13,486 nucleotides of DNA from Gracilibacteraceae bacterium. Its GTDB lineage: Bacteria; Bacillota; Desulfitobacteriia; Desulfitobacteriales; Syntrophobotulaceae. A program made the position numbers and the translations under genes. This document shows positions 13,050 to 13,486 of the stretch, one piece after another; within the stretch, counting starts at the first letter, position 1, and the number at the start of each line of letters is the position of its first letter. The notes under the pieces are model-generated. The model did no database searches. It saw only the letters and a list, made by a program, of their open reading frames with translations, and was not told where the DNA came from. The stretch covers positions 1-13,486 of the forward strand of contig JAIRRL010000116.1 of NCBI GenBank assembly GCA_031255985.1, written 5' to 3'.

Positions 13050-13486
13050 TTATTTTCCCAATTGAAATAAAAATGATTGATGTACCGTTCCAATTCCTTT
13101 ATCAATATATTTTATATCTTCACTCCCGCCAATCATTAATGCGGGTACAAAATAATAAATTTCATCATAATTTAGTTTGCCTTTTTTCTTTAACGCCTTT
13201 TCAAATAATTTTCTTTTTAAAAAATCATCTATAATATCATCCTGAAAAATAAATGAATTAAAAAATTCACGTAAACTCCATACGCAGACATCAACTTTTC
13301 TATAATGTATATCCAGAAAACTAATATCTTCTGCATCACCAGCCAGTTTCCGATAATAAAAAATATCACCAAAACCTGTTACAGCAAGAGGTAATTTTGA
13401 GGTGTCTTTCCGCCCAAGCCATTCGTATAATGAATCCATATAATCCAATGGATTTATTATTTTTATTAATCCATCGGCATAATTCC
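13050..13486 (-). CDS. Tdi1-like immunity protein (GAD-like/DUF1851), 5' end outside window
   Basis: The minus-strand frame is open from the window edge (13486) to TAA at 13050-13052, about 145 codons. A TTG at 13448 is internal, since the sequence before it (NYADGLIKIINPLDY) continues the family pattern. The N-terminal part seen resembles a GAD-like domain (IINPLDYMDSLYEW, then PLAVTGFGDIFYYRKL). The C-terminal half resembles DUF1851, the C-terminal domain of the type VI immunity protein Tdi1: FFNSFIFQDDIIDDFL, a KKGKLNYDEIYYFVPALMIGG core and a QSFLFQLG end. In known cases Tdi1 neutralises the DNase/ADP-ribosyl-type effector of the adjacent Tde or a similar toxin; such genes also occur as orphans. 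It is cytoplasmic with no signal peptide. It sits in AT-rich DNA unlike the rest of the window, so transfer is likely. A cognate toxin would lie upstream, outside the window. Confidence 0.75.
   Translation of the reverse strand, partial: NYADGLIKIINPLDYMDSLYEWLGRKDTSKLPLAVTGFGDIFYYRKLAGDAEDISFLDIHYRKVDVCVWSLREFFNSFIFQDDIIDDFLKRKLFEKALKKKGKLNYDEIYYFVPALMIGGSEDIKYIDKGIGTVHQSFLFQLGK

Larger units (their letters stand above)
12863..13486. other. AT-rich accessory segment
   Basis: Base composition changes abruptly here. A hand-counted sample at 13201-13260 has 9 G+C of 60, against 37 of 60 at 4861-4920. The coding strand flips to minus, and codon use is A/T-ending in the genes it holds. No integrase, insertion sequence, tRNA or flanking direct repeat is visible in the part seen. 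This fits horizontally acquired DNA whose other end lies beyond the window. Confidence 0.65.

Noticed and set aside
13031..13234. Plus-strand hydrophobic 67-codon frame in the AT-rich end
   Set aside because: It is the complement of the immunity gene, which has family motifs; the hydrophobic look comes from AT-rich codons (F, I, L, Y).

Overview
The window looks like chromosome from a GC-rich member of the Firmicutes, perhaps a Negativicutes-type anaerobe. The reasons are strong purine-rich Shine-Dalgarno sites, frequent TTG/GTG starts, a tpiA-gpmI-eno glycolytic cluster, a PrsA-like lipoprotein foldase, and anaerobe-style redox and c-di-GMP proteins. The taxonomic placement is an inference. 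Almost everything is on the + strand. The last ~620 bases are a sharply AT-rich segment with a minus-strand gene. A hand-counted 60-base sample there is about 15% G+C (13201-13260), against about 62% in the main body (4861-4920).

Layout. (1) 1-1406: 3' part of a glutamate-synthase-like FMN protein. (2) 1520-2371: a bacteriohemerythrin fused to a CheX/CheC-type phosphatase domain. (3) 2426-3520: a membrane-anchored DHHW/AlgX-like protein. (4) 3569-10777: a good sigma-70-type promoter (TTGCGT-17-TATAAT) begins a long apparent operon. It runs through an unrecognised 161-aa protein, tpiA, gpmI, eno, a PPIC-type foldase lipoprotein, a membrane-anchored GH25 muramidase and a HAD hydrolase. Three of its junctions are 4-base stop/start overlaps (GTGA, GTGA, ATGA), and a hairpin plus T-run closes it. 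(5) 10776-12862: a new promoter, a V4R-domain protein, and a cytoplasmic HAMP-like/PAS-like/GGDEF diguanylate cyclase, ended by a hairpin that contains the stop codon. (6) 12863-13486: AT-rich accessory DNA with a partial minus-strand gene for a Tdi1-like (GAD-like/DUF1851) immunity protein, followed by a short LRR-like remnant.

How the genes fit together. The operon makes the lower-glycolysis enzymes (triose-phosphate isomerase, cofactor-independent phosphoglycerate mutase, enolase) in one transcript with envelope genes for extracytoplasmic folding and wall hydrolysis. The two flanking signalling modules, hemerythrin-CheX and V4R-GGDEF, both couple a likely small-molecule or redox sensor to a behavioural output (CheY-P dephosphorylation and c-di-GMP). 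The AT-rich end looks like the edge of a polymorphic-toxin/immunity locus whose toxin, if present, would lie outside the window.

Most of the window is conventional. The best leads are the hemerythrin-CheX fusion, the V4R/diguanylate cyclase pair with its possible AUA start, the unknown first gene of the glycolytic operon, and the AT-rich immunity fragment. No RNA gene, CRISPR array or insertion sequence was seen, and no stretch over 300 bases lacks a gene.
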